64,000 nt of DNA from Armatimonadota bacterium (GTDB lineage: Bacteria; Armatimonadota; Fimbriimonadia; Fimbriimonadales; GBS-DC), in the NCBI GenBank assembly GCA_013359125.1, contig JABWCR010000005.1:1-64000 (forward strand). The letters run 5' to 3'. The stretch's first letter is position 1. Every line of letters begins with the position of its first letter. Under the pieces are notes generated by a model that made no database searches, was not told the origin of the DNA, and worked only from the letters and a program-made list of their open reading frames with translations. Below are positions 41,235-49,699 of this stretch, in pieces. The translations under genes and the position numbers were made by a program.

Positions 41235-42044
41235 ATGAAGCATCAACCTTGCGAGTCGATGATCGAGCTCTTGAGCCTTTACATCGACCAAATGACGAAC
41301 CCCAACGAGACGGCTGAGGCAGAGGCCCACCTTGAGCAGTGCGAGGGCTGTCGAGAGACAGTCGCCGCCTGGCGCGGGTTTTCTGCAGCCATAGCGCAGA
41401 CCGAAGAGGCATTGCCGCCGTCCGATCTGAGAGACCGCGTTTTGGCCGCTACGACCCGCAAACCTGTCCGTGCCTGGTTTTTGAGGCCGGCTTGGCTCGC
41501 GGCGCCCGCGCTGGCAGCGACGCTAGCGCTCTACGCCATCCTGACCAACCCGGGGCCAGTTCCAATCGATAAGGGTCCGGTCGTCTCGTCGGTAATGGAA
41601 GAGCGAACATTGCCCCTGGCCGAGACGCCGGTCGTGGTCGCTGATGCTCCGAACAGCGGCTTTACCGAAGACGCTGCTCCAAGGGCGTTCAATCGGACCG
41701 CCAATGCCAAACCGATTCCCAACACACCGATTGCGCGACGCAATGCGCCCATCGTCAGCGTGCCAACGGAAGAACCCATCGAGGTCTCTGAAGGGCCGCG
41801 GGAGCCAACGCTGGACGATCGGGTAATGGTCTCTTTCTTGGATGAAGCAGTCTATGAAGAACCCGAGGCGCCGCCCGTCAAATTGGCCAATCTGCTGCCG
41901 GAGCCGGAAACAACCCTGAAGGACGATCTGGCCGGACTGATGAAGGCGCAACTGGCAAAAGATCAAGACCGATTAGTCGACCTGAGACAGCGGAATGTGG
42001 CCAAACGAAGGATCGGCATTCCCATCGCGACCATTCGCTTCTAA
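41235..42044 (+). CDS. Zinc-finger (zf-HC2) anti-sigma-like membrane protein without a sigma gene
   Basis: A 269-residue protein. The N-terminal zf-HC2 motif is HLEQCEGCRETV (H-X3-C-X2-C), the zinc-binding anti-sigma domain. After it comes one hydrophobic segment (PAWLAAPALAATLALYAIL), then a proline-rich extracytoplasmic part and a C-terminal charged helix (LAGLMKAQLAKDQDRLVDLRQRN). The usual ECF sigma factor is not next to it. The ATG at 41235 is chosen because GAGGAGG precedes it; an upstream ATG at 41220 lacks one. It precedes the large envelope protein by 28 nt, so the pair may be cotranscribed. Confidence 0.75.
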   Translation: MKHQPCESMIELLSLYIDQMTNPNETAEAEAHLEQCEGCRETVAAWRGFSAAIAQTEEALPPSDLRDRVLAATTRKPVRAWFLRPAWLAAPALAATLALYAILTNPGPVPIDKGPVVSSVMEERTLPLAETPVVVADAPNSGFTEDAAPRAFNRTANAKPIPNTPIARRNAPIVSVPTEEPIEVSEGPREPTLDDRVMVSFLDEAVYEEPEAPPVKLANLLPEPETTLKDDLAGLMKAQLAKDQDRLVDLRQRNVAKRRIGIPIATIRF

Positions 42045-42072
42045 CACCGGAGATTGATGGAACGATAAAACC

Positions 42073-45000
42073 ATGAGGCGCGTCCTCTGGATCGGGTTGC
42101 TCGGGCTGGCCGCTTCGAGCGTAGTTTCGCAGGCGCAAAACGCGTCGGCGATTTCGCTCTATGGCGACCAGGGAAAATCGACCGCCGTCGCATCGAACGA
42201 AGTCGGGGTTGCCTCCTCAGATCTACTCCCCGGCAACGGCACTCGAGCCGGCTACACGCTTCGATACGCACCGATCATCCCAGGTTCAGAAAGCGTCTAC
42301 ATCGACGGCCGTCGGCTAAAGCGCGACGCGGACTACTTCCTGGATCGCGATTCCGGCACGATCGCCTTCGCCGAACCGGTGCGGCGATCTTCCTCTGTAA
42401 CGATCCACTATCGATACAGCAAGAACGGCCAAGCGACCAATGGCGCTAAGAACCTCTCGCTGATTGCGCTCTCGTTTGGCAACAGCGGAGGGATCAGCGC
42501 ATTGATGGCCACCACTCCGACCGAGCAAGCGGCGGATGGATCGGTCTGGCAATCGCAAGCGTTTGGACTTGCCCAGAAACTGGGCATCGGTCAGGGCGCG
42601 CAGTGGGACGGCCTGTTCTTTATGGGTTCTCGCCGCCAGCTTCAGGCCTATGCCGCGCCGCACGAGGCGGACGCCAAGTCGCCGGTACAAACGGGCGGCA
42701 GCCAAGAGCGGTTCGTATCGCAGAAGTTTGCTTATGACCGAGGCGGTCTCAAACTCAGCGTCAACTATCAGGACATTGGGGCGGGCTTCTCGGCAGCGAA
42801 GATGTTGGGCGGACAGTCGGGACTTGACGCCGCTCAGGTCGGCCAGTGGGATAAAGAGAAGGGCATACGAAGATTTGGCCTCGGATTTGGCATGGACCTT
42901 GGACACGGCGCGTCGCTCAAGCAAGATTTCAGCCGAATCACCGACTCGAAGGGGTCGATCGAGACCCGCTCGCTCCAGTTCGACTCCAAGAGCCTTGGCT
43001 TCTATTGGAACGACCGGCGCGCAGACGCCAGCTTCGCCCGGTTTAACGATTTGGCCGAACAGCAGCGCGGCGATTGGGCCAGAGAGAAAGGCATCTCTCG
43101 GACGGGCATGGGCGGCCGGATTGGACTCGGCGCCGGAGAGCTGAAGTTCGATCAATCCGCGATCGAAGAGGGCGGCGCATCGATCTCCCGACAGAACCTA
43201 AGCCTTGGTTTGGGACAGCTCAAGTTCTCGGCCTTTAATCAAGAGATCGGCAAGGAATTCAAACGGTTCGACCATCTGGCCGAAGGCGAGAAGGGCCAAT
43301 GGGCGCGAGAGAAGGGCCTTAAGCGAGAAGGCTGGAATCTTGGCTGGGGCGCAGAGGGCGGCAAGGCAAACTTCCTCTCGATCAACCAAAGCCGAATTGG
43401 CCAAGGCGAGGCCGGTTTCGAGCGTCAGAACTTTAGGATAGGCGGCAATGGCTGGACTGCTTCGCACATGCATCGCGAGGCCGACTCCGAGTTCAAGCGA
43501 TTGAACGACTTGGCGCCTGGAGAATTGAACGAGCTGGCTCTCGAAGTCAAGAGCTTCTACGACCCCAAAGCCAACGCGATCAACGACCAAGAGCGACAGC
43601 AAGCGGCCAAAGAATTGGGGCTTAGCCGAGATATGCAACGGTTTGGCGCCTCCCTTGGGAAGAACGGCCGTGTAGAATGGTCGAGATCGGCGATCAAAGA
43701 CGCGATGGGCGGCGACCTGCAGCAAGACCGCCTGAGCTATGCCTCGCCCAACTTTGCTTTCAACTACCTGACGCGATCCATCGATCAGGAGTTCAAGCGC
43801 ATGGGCGATTTGGCTCCTATCGAGCGGGCGCTGTTCCACAACGAGCGCGGAATAGGCCGAACGCAATGGGACGGCACGATCCAGTTAGGCAACGCAAGCC
43901 TCTATGCCGCTCAGACCGATGCAGACGCGGCAAAGGGCGGGTTCCATCGCGAGAGCTACAAGATCGCGCTGCCCAAGTTCGAGGCGGCGTTCAATCGTCG
44001 AAGCGTCGATGCCGAGTTCGCTCGCAGCGGAGACCTGGCAGAACAAGAAGGGGAAAGGAAACTGCTGGGCGCTCTCCGCGGCTCCAATCAGCAAGATTTG
44101 ACCATCAAGACCGCGCTCATCGCCGGCATCGGCGCAGAGCTGTTCCACTATGGCGCTTCGAACGCGGAGCAAAAGACCCGCACGAACCGTTTGCGCGGCG
44201 GTTTGACATGGAATCCCGACAAGTTGACGCAACTGAGCTTTAACGGCGATCGGTTTGACGAGAACGACCCTGAGAGGCCCCTGCTGTTCGACCATTACGC
44301 CAAGAGCGCGATGGAGAGGAACTTGGGCTTTGGTCAGTTGACCGCTTTCACTGAATCGCGCGAGACGGGCGGCGCGATTGGCCGACCGGTCGAAAAGAAG
44401 ACCGACTACTACAAGTTCGTCAGCCAAAACTGGCGTAGTCTTAATCTAACAGTCGAAAGCCGGGACACGAAAGCGGAAGGCGACGTGAGCGAGGATTATG
44501 ACTACCTCAACGCTCAGTACCAAATCAACAAGAGCGCTAAGGTTACAATGGCTGAGGCGCGAGCCATGCGCGAGGGCGCCCCTGACGAAATCGTGCGCGA
44601 GAGCAAGATCGAATGGACCTTGAAGCCTGGCAGCACGGTTAGTTTCTCCGAAACTCGTCGATTGGTCGAAGGTCAGAAAGGACACCGTGCGCTGTCTGCA
44701 AGCCTTACTCAGACAGCGTTTGCAGGTCTTGCGTTTAGCGGAACTTACATCGAGCAGCGAGTCGATAATCAGAGCGTGAAGTCCCAGTCCGACTTTGGTC
44801 TGAAGACGGTCAAACCGATCGACTTTCTATTCTTGAACAATGCGGAGTTCAGCTTCACGTTCAATTCTCTGGCCGACAAGGGCGCTTGGCACAAGGAGCA
44901 AAAGGGCTTCCAGTTCAAGGCCAATTGGGGAACGAGCCTGTTAGAAGCCAACTATGCGGGCGTCTTCGTTCCCGGAAAGGGTCGGGCGGCCGATCGCACC

Positions 45001-45564
45001 TTCAAGTTCGCCTCGAACGGCGATCCGAAACTGCCGTATCACTTGTCGGCATCCTATAAGATTCGAACCATGCCGGACGGCGCGCAGCATCAGATTCGCA
45101 ATTACCATCTGGACTACAAGTTGAACGACCGGTTGACCCTGGTTCACGATTTTGTGAGCTACCCTGAACAGGCGAGGGGCGATGTCGTGCTCGGCTCCAT
45201 CGTTCAGGCGACCGGATTTTCGAACTGGACGCTTCAATCAACCATCAGCAGTCGGTTGGGCTTAAAGGGCGAGTATCGGACGGAATGGCACGACCAACAG
45301 CGTAAGAAGACGCGCAAGGGCGGCCTCTCTTTGGTCGGCAAGGCGTTCGACCAAGCCAACTTTGAGTTTGGATATCGATTGGAATCGGAATCGATCGGCG
45401 CCGACAAGCGCACGGCGCACACCTTCCGCGTCGCCTTCGACCATAAGCTGAGCGCGGACAAGTTCATCGTTTTGGGATTGGAGAGCGCCTTTTACGAGCA
45501 TCGCAAGGACGGTTCGGCGCGGCAAAACCTGCGCGGCTCGTTAGAGTTCAAGACGCTCTTTTAG
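42073..45564 (+). CDS. Very large envelope protein with internal repeats, likely outer-membrane barrel
   Basis: A 1163-residue exported protein (signal peptide MRRVLWIGLLGLAASSVVSQAQ), then a beta-rich domain (SVYIDGRRLKRDADYFLDRDSGTIAF). Residues about 230-680 hold at least five copies, roughly 75-100 residues apart, of a unit like 'F-x-x-x-DLA-x-x-E-x-x-x-W-A-R-E-K-G-I-x-R-x-G' (for example RFNDLAEQQRGDWAREKGISRTG; RFDHLAEGEKGQWAREKGLKREG). The second half consists of alternating amphipathic strands ending in aromatic residues, with F as the last residue (EFKTLF), as in outer-membrane barrels. Family not recognised. It follows the zinc-finger gene. Confidence 0.75.
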   Translation: MRRVLWIGLLGLAASSVVSQAQNASAISLYGDQGKSTAVASNEVGVASSDLLPGNGTRAGYTLRYAPIIPGSESVYIDGRRLKRDADYFLDRDSGTIAFAEPVRRSSSVTIHYRYSKNGQATNGAKNLSLIALSFGNSGGISALMATTPTEQAADGSVWQSQAFGLAQKLGIGQGAQWDGLFFMGSRRQLQAYAAPHEADAKSPVQTGGSQERFVSQKFAYDRGGLKLSVNYQDIGAGFSAAKMLGGQSGLDAAQVGQWDKEKGIRRFGLGFGMDLGHGASLKQDFSRITDSKGSIETRSLQFDSKSLGFYWNDRRADASFARFNDLAEQQRGDWAREKGISRTGMGGRIGLGAGELKFDQSAIEEGGASISRQNLSLGLGQLKFSAFNQEIGKEFKRFDHLAEGEKGQWAREKGLKREGWNLGWGAEGGKANFLSINQSRIGQGEAGFERQNFRIGGNGWTASHMHREADSEFKRLNDLAPGELNELALEVKSFYDPKANAINDQERQQAAKELGLSRDMQRFGASLGKNGRVEWSRSAIKDAMGGDLQQDRLSYASPNFAFNYLTRSIDQEFKRMGDLAPIERALFHNERGIGRTQWDGTIQLGNASLYAAQTDADAAKGGFHRESYKIALPKFEAAFNRRSVDAEFARSGDLAEQEGERKLLGALRGSNQQDLTIKTALIAGIGAELFHYGASNAEQKTRTNRLRGGLTWNPDKLTQLSFNGDRFDENDPERPLLFDHYAKSAMERNLGFGQLTAFTESRETGGAIGRPVEKKTDYYKFVSQNWRSLNLTVESRDTKAEGDVSEDYDYLNAQYQINKSAKVTMAEARAMREGAPDEIVRESKIEWTLKPGSTVSFSETRRLVEGQKGHRALSASLTQTAFAGLAFSGTYIEQRVDNQSVKSQSDFGLKTVKPIDFLFLNNAEFSFTFNSLADKGAWHKEQKGFQFKANWGTSLLEANYAGVFVPGKGRAADRTFKFASNGDPKLPYHLSASYKIRTMPDGAQHQIRNYHLDYKLNDRLTLVHDFVSYPEQARGDVVLGSIVQATGFSNWTLQSTISSRLGLKGEYRTEWHDQQRKKTRKGGLSLVGKAFDQANFEFGYRLESESIGADKRTAHTFRVAFDHKLSADKFIVLGLESAFYEHRKDGSARQNLRGSLEFKTLF

Positions 45565-46475
45565 CGCCGAAGCAGGTTCTTGAGAACGAAGTAGAGATTG
45601 GCAGGGCGTTCGGCCAGGCGGCGGACGAAGTAGGGATACCATTGGTCGCCATACGGCACATAGATCAGCGTGCGATAGCCTTCCGATACTAGTTTAGTCT
45701 GCGTCTCTCGGCTGATGCCGTACAGCATTTGGAACTCGATGCTCCTCTTGTCGCGCTTCAACGCCTCTAATTGAGCTTTGGCCGAGGCGATCAGCTTGGG
45801 GTCGTGGGTGGCGAGCGCGGGCAAATTGCCTTGTTCGATCAGGCGGTGCATCAAGGCAACGTAGTTCTCGTCTACCTCTGACTTTCGCCGATAGGCGACT
45901 GTCGCCGGCTCGAGATAGGCGCCTTTGACCAAGCGAATGCGCGCGCCGAGCCCGAGCAGCCGGTCCAGATCTTCGGAAGTTCGGTAGAGATAAGTTTGAA
46001 GCACCGTGCCGACCTGTCTGCTCTGCGCATAGGCGGACTCAAAGAGGTCTAACGTCCGGTCGGTGTAGTCGCTGCTTTCCATATCGATCCAGACAAAGAT
46101 GTTTCTCTCGGTCGCAGCCTCGATTAAACCTAAGAGTTGATCTTGGCAGAGAGCTTGATCGACATCGAGGCCGAGCTGGGTCAGCTTGATGCTGATGGTT
46201 GAGTCGATGCCTGCGCGACCGATCTCGTCGACTAAGTGGATGTAGTCTTCCAGCGCCCGACGGGCTTCTGCCGCATCGCGCACGTTCTCGCCCAGATGAT
46301 CAAGAGAGACCTCAAAGCCGTTGGCCTCAAGATCCTGCGCGACAGCGATGGCTTCGGAAACGTCCTCGCCCGCAATGAAGCGGCGAATAAGGCTTTGCGT
46401 CAGGCGGCTGCGCGAAAACCAGTTGCGAATTCGGGGGCGGTCTGCCAATCGGAGGATGATCGTTCGACTGAGCAT
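45561..46475 (-). CDS. Proline dehydrogenase
   Basis: A 304-residue FAD-dependent monofunctional PRODH (TIM barrel) oxidising proline to pyrroline-5-carboxylate. It has GFEVSLDHLGENV, SIKLTQLGLDVD, FVWIDMESSDYTD, RIRLVKGAYLEP (the conserved R-L-x-K-G-A-Y), THD and EFQMLYGISRE, all family marks. Its partner P5C dehydrogenase is not adjacent. The 3' end overlaps the preceding convergent gene by 4 nt. Confidence 0.95.
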   Translation of the reverse strand: MLSRTIILRLADRPRIRNWFSRSRLTQSLIRRFIAGEDVSEAIAVAQDLEANGFEVSLDHLGENVRDAAEARRALEDYIHLVDEIGRAGIDSTISIKLTQLGLDVDQALCQDQLLGLIEAATERNIFVWIDMESSDYTDRTLDLFESAYAQSRQVGTVLQTYLYRTSEDLDRLLGLGARIRLVKGAYLEPATVAYRRKSEVDENYVALMHRLIEQGNLPALATHDPKLIASAKAQLEALKRDKRSIEFQMLYGISRETQTKLVSEGYRTLIYVPYGDQWYPYFVRRLAERPANLYFVLKNLLRR

Positions 46476-46493
46476 TCCGCTTTGAGCGCTTGC

Positions 46494-46928
46494 CTACTTG
46501 CCTTTCTCGGTCTTGACCGGCACCTTCTCCCACCATCGATCTATGACTTCCTTCTTGGGGTCGGCCTCGATCTCAACTTGCTTGCTGCCCGTTCCTAGTT
46601 GAGCCTTTTTGGGGTCGGGCTCCGGCAGTCCGGTGGTTGATTTGGCTTCTGGGTTCTTTTCGCCGTGGGGATGCTCGCCAGGACCGTGGTTGTGGCCTTC
46701 GTGGCCCGGTTCGGGCTTTGCGACGTTTTCTTGTTTAATGGCGGCCTGTGTCTTGGTTTTAACCTCGTCGACCGAATAGGGCTTGACCGGCTGATTGACG
46801 ACCGGCTCCTCGCCTGCCGACTCCATCGGGTCTTTGGGATCGAGATTGCGGCCCGAAAGGTTGGCGGCAAAGATCACAAGGATCAAGATAAGCGCAATAA
46901 GAGCGACCGAAATTCCGCGCTGTGGCAT
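46494..46928 (-). CDS. Small membrane-anchored His/Pro-rich protein
   Basis: A 144-residue protein. One N-terminal helix (SVALIALILILVIFAANL) anchors it. The rest is disordered, with a metal-binding-like stretch GHEGHNHGPGEHPHGEKN and K/P/E-rich tails. No family recognised. The histidine cluster could bind zinc, copper or nickel; that is inference. The preceding gene (in transcription order) is the desaturase, 67 nt upstream. Confidence 0.6.
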   Translation of the reverse strand: MPQRGISVALIALILILVIFAANLSGRNLDPKDPMESAGEEPVVNQPVKPYSVDEVKTKTQAAIKQENVAKPEPGHEGHNHGPGEHPHGEKNPEAKSTTGLPEPDPKKAQLGTGSKQVEIEADPKKEVIDRWWEKVPVKTEKGK

Positions 46929-46995
46929 GAGTGCATACCTCCGTTTAGAGTATACCGCCGTTTAGACGCTTTGGGTTCCCGCCTAAGTTCAAACC

Positions 46996-48024
46996 CTACT
47001 CGGTCTGGGTCTTCAGCGCGCGGAAGCCGACCAGTTCTTGCTTCTTCTCGTCCCACAGGTGCAGGAAAAGAGATTTGAAGCTCTTCCAGATGCTTATCGG
47101 CTCAATGTTCTGCAGCTCCGGCACCTCGTCGAACACCTGTTGAAGGGTGTAGTTGGGGATTCTCGGTCTAAGGTGATGGATGTGATGCAAGCCGATGTTG
47201 CCCGTAAACCACTGAAGCCACCCAGGCAACTTGTAGTACGAGCTTCCTTCGAGAGCGGCTTTGATCGGGTCCCATTCGTCGTGGCGCTGCCAATAGACAT
47301 CTTCGTATTGATGCTGGATGTAGAAGAGCCAGACGCCGAGCGTGCCGGAAATCATCATGATGGGGACCTGGATCATCAGATAGGTTTTGAGGCCGATCGT
47401 GTAATGCATCGTCACCCATAGGGCGACGAGAGCAACGTTTGTGATGTAGACGCTGCGCCGCTCGCGAGGCTGGGCGTTTTTGGAAGCAAATCGCTGCAAA
47501 ATCATGAACATCACCAGGGGACCGATGATGAACATGACAAAGGGATTGCGGTAGACGCGAAAAGCGACCTTGGTGTACCAAGGGGCGCTCTTGTATTCGT
47601 CGATGGTCAGCGTCCAGATGTCGCCGTGGCCGCGCTCGTCCAGATTGCCGACCGATGCATGGTGCTCGGCGTGGCTGAGTCGCCACTCTTCATAAGGCGT
47701 GTAGGTGATGATGCCTGTCAGATATCCCAGGAACGTATTCCACTTCTTTGACGGCAGAAACGAGCCGTGGCCGCAGTCGTGAAAGAAGATGAAAATCCGA
47801 ACCAGCAGGCCGGACGCCAGCACGAGGGGCGGCAACAACAGCCAATAAGAGTAGCCTTGATTGATCATCCATATCATGAGCGCCCAGAGACCAAAGAAAG
47901 GGAGCATGGTATCGAGCAACTGGCCTACGGCTTTCTTTACATCGGGCTTCTCATACTTCGATAACGAACGGTACCAATCGGCGCGCACAACGCTTGCCTT
48001 ATCGAAACTCACTGGCGCTTCCAT
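46996..48024 (-). CDS. Membrane fatty acid desaturase
   Basis: A 342-residue di-iron membrane enzyme with all three histidine boxes: HDCGHGS, HAEHH and HHIHH, and helices such as LPFFGLWALMIWMI and FVMFIIGPLVMFMIL. It would introduce a double bond into lipid acyl chains (Delta-type membrane desaturase). An electron donor is not adjacent. Confidence 0.93.
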   Translation of the reverse strand: MEAPVSFDKASVVRADWYRSLSKYEKPDVKKAVGQLLDTMLPFFGLWALMIWMINQGYSYWLLLPPLVLASGLLVRIFIFFHDCGHGSFLPSKKWNTFLGYLTGIITYTPYEEWRLSHAEHHASVGNLDERGHGDIWTLTIDEYKSAPWYTKVAFRVYRNPFVMFIIGPLVMFMILQRFASKNAQPRERRSVYITNVALVALWVTMHYTIGLKTYLMIQVPIMMISGTLGVWLFYIQHQYEDVYWQRHDEWDPIKAALEGSSYYKLPGWLQWFTGNIGLHHIHHLRPRIPNYTLQQVFDEVPELQNIEPISIWKSFKSLFLHLWDEKKQELVGFRALKTQTE

Positions 48025-48173
48025 GTGCCTCCTACAACTCTAAGTCAAGTCAATTTTTTGGCGAGTCGCCAAGTGGCTTATTATGACACGGAGTAAGGGC
48101 TTTCCGCAACATAGCCAGGAGTTCGCCCAGCGACGGCGAATTTGGCGCAAATCCCAAACTCACGGAGAAACGA

Positions 48174-49004
48174 ATGTACGTTGGCATATTGACGGCTCCT
48201 TTCGGCGATGCGCCTTTGGAGCATGTCTTCAAGTTCGCATCGCAAAACGGCTTTGGCGGGATCGAACTGGCCTGCGGCTATGGGCACCCTCACTTTGATC
48301 TGCGCCAGCCAAACACCGACCTGCTGAAGTCGATGATTGACAGCTACGGCGTGCCGCTTTCGGCCATCGCTTGTTACTGCAACAATACCGATGCCGATCC
48401 GACGCGCCGAGCCGAGAACAATGCGGCGATCAAGATCGCTATAGATGCAGCGGCAACGCTCGGGGTTGAGATCGTGTGCACCTTGGCCGGGTTGCCGCCT
48501 GCAGGCAAAAGCCGGACGCAGACGATCGAAGAGGATTGCCTCCAGGTGTTTCCGCCGTTGCTCGACTATGCCGGCGGCAAAGGCGTCAAGATCGCGCTGG
48601 AGAATTGGTTTGCCACCAATATCATGGCGCTCGACCATTGGCAGAGGCTCTTCGAGGTTGTGCCTCACGAGAACTTTGGCCTCAACTACGACCCTTCGCA
48701 CCTGCTCTGGCAAGGCATCGACTACGTTACCGCCGTCAGCCTTTTCGCCCCGCGCATCTTTCACACGCACGCCAAGGACACCGAGATCGTGGACGAGCGG
48801 CTGAGGTTTGTGGGCAATCACGGCTCGGGATGGTGGCGATATGTGATCCCCGGCTTTGGTCGCGTACAGTGGGGAGAGTACATAGCAGCCCTTCGCAAGA
48901 TCGGTTACAACGGCACGCTCTCTATCGAGCATGAGGACGGCGCGGTCGGGCGCGAAGAGGGATTCCTGATCGGTCGCAACTACCTTAAGCAGTTCATCGC
49001 GTGA
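48174..49004 (+). CDS. Sugar phosphate isomerase/epimerase family protein
   Basis: A 276-residue TIM barrel of the AP-endonuclease-2 superfamily (xylose-isomerase-like). Metal ligands appear as E66-like positions in GGIELACGYGHPHFD, the glutamate in IALENWFATN, FGLNYDPSHLLWQGID (D and H), HTHAKDTEI, and LSIEHEDG near the end. The substrate is likely a sugar or inositol derivative. GGAG precedes the ATG. The next gene starts inside its stop codon (GTGA). Confidence 0.85.
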   Translation: MYVGILTAPFGDAPLEHVFKFASQNGFGGIELACGYGHPHFDLRQPNTDLLKSMIDSYGVPLSAIACYCNNTDADPTRRAENNAAIKIAIDAAATLGVEIVCTLAGLPPAGKSRTQTIEEDCLQVFPPLLDYAGGKGVKIALENWFATNIMALDHWQRLFEVVPHENFGLNYDPSHLLWQGIDYVTAVSLFAPRIFHTHAKDTEIVDERLRFVGNHGSGWWRYVIPGFGRVQWGEYIAALRKIGYNGTLSIEHEDGAVGREEGFLIGRNYLKQFIA

Positions 49005-49672
49005 ACTGGGAGCGGCTTCAGGCAGACACGGTCGCCTGCGATCGATGCGCTCGGCTTCGCGATCACTGCAGGCGCGTCGCCGAGGTCAAGCGGGCGTCCT
49101 ATCGCGATCAGGAGTATTGGGCAAGACCGGTGCCGAACTTTGGCGACCCAGCCTCGCCTATCTTAATGGTGGGGCTGGCGCCCGGAGCGCACGGCTCGAA
49201 CCGGACGGGCCGAATGTTCACAGGAGACGGCTCGGGGGATTTTCTCTATCGAGCGCTCCATGCCGTGGGGTTGTGCAATCGGCCTTGGGCAGTCGGCCTG
49301 GACGATGGCCTGAAACTGAACGGGATCGCGATCACCGCCGTCGCCCGCTGCGCCCCTCCCGGCAACAAGCCGAACGCCGAAGAATTGGCCAACTGCCGCC
49401 CCTATTTCGAGCGCACGGCAGACCTGATGCCGAATCTAAAACTGTTTTTTGCCCTTGGCAAGATCGCCTTTGATGAAACGGTACGGCTTGCTCGATTGAG
49501 AGGTTGGTTGGACGCAAAAGCGACGTTTGCGCACGACAGCGCGATCGAGTTGACCGACGGTCGATGGCTGCTCGGTTGCTATCATCCGAGCCAACAGAAC
49601 ACGTTTACCGGCAGGCTCACCCCTGAGATGATGGTACGGGTGCTGCTGAGAGCCATTCGCTTGGCAGGATGA
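49001..49672 (+). CDS. Type 5 uracil-DNA glycosylase (UDGb-like)
   Basis: A 223-residue DNA repair enzyme that removes uracil, and in this family also hypoxanthine. Signatures are VGLAPGAHGSNRTGRMFTGDGSG (the motif-1 GLAPGxHG of UDGb) and CYHPSQQNTFTG (HPSxxN motif 2). The cysteines DRCARLRDHCRRV near the start, C(AP) in the middle and C-YHPS could hold an Fe-S cluster as in related types 4 and 5. GTG start, overlapping the upstream stop. Confidence 0.88.
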   Translation: MNWERLQADTVACDRCARLRDHCRRVAEVKRASYRDQEYWARPVPNFGDPASPILMVGLAPGAHGSNRTGRMFTGDGSGDFLYRALHAVGLCNRPWAVGLDDGLKLNGIAITAVARCAPPGNKPNAEELANCRPYFERTADLMPNLKLFFALGKIAFDETVRLARLRGWLDAKATFAHDSAIELTDGRWLLGCYHPSQQNTFTGRLTPEMMVRVLLRAIRLAG

Positions 49673-49699
49673 AGCGGCCCCTTGGCGAACGCAACTGGC

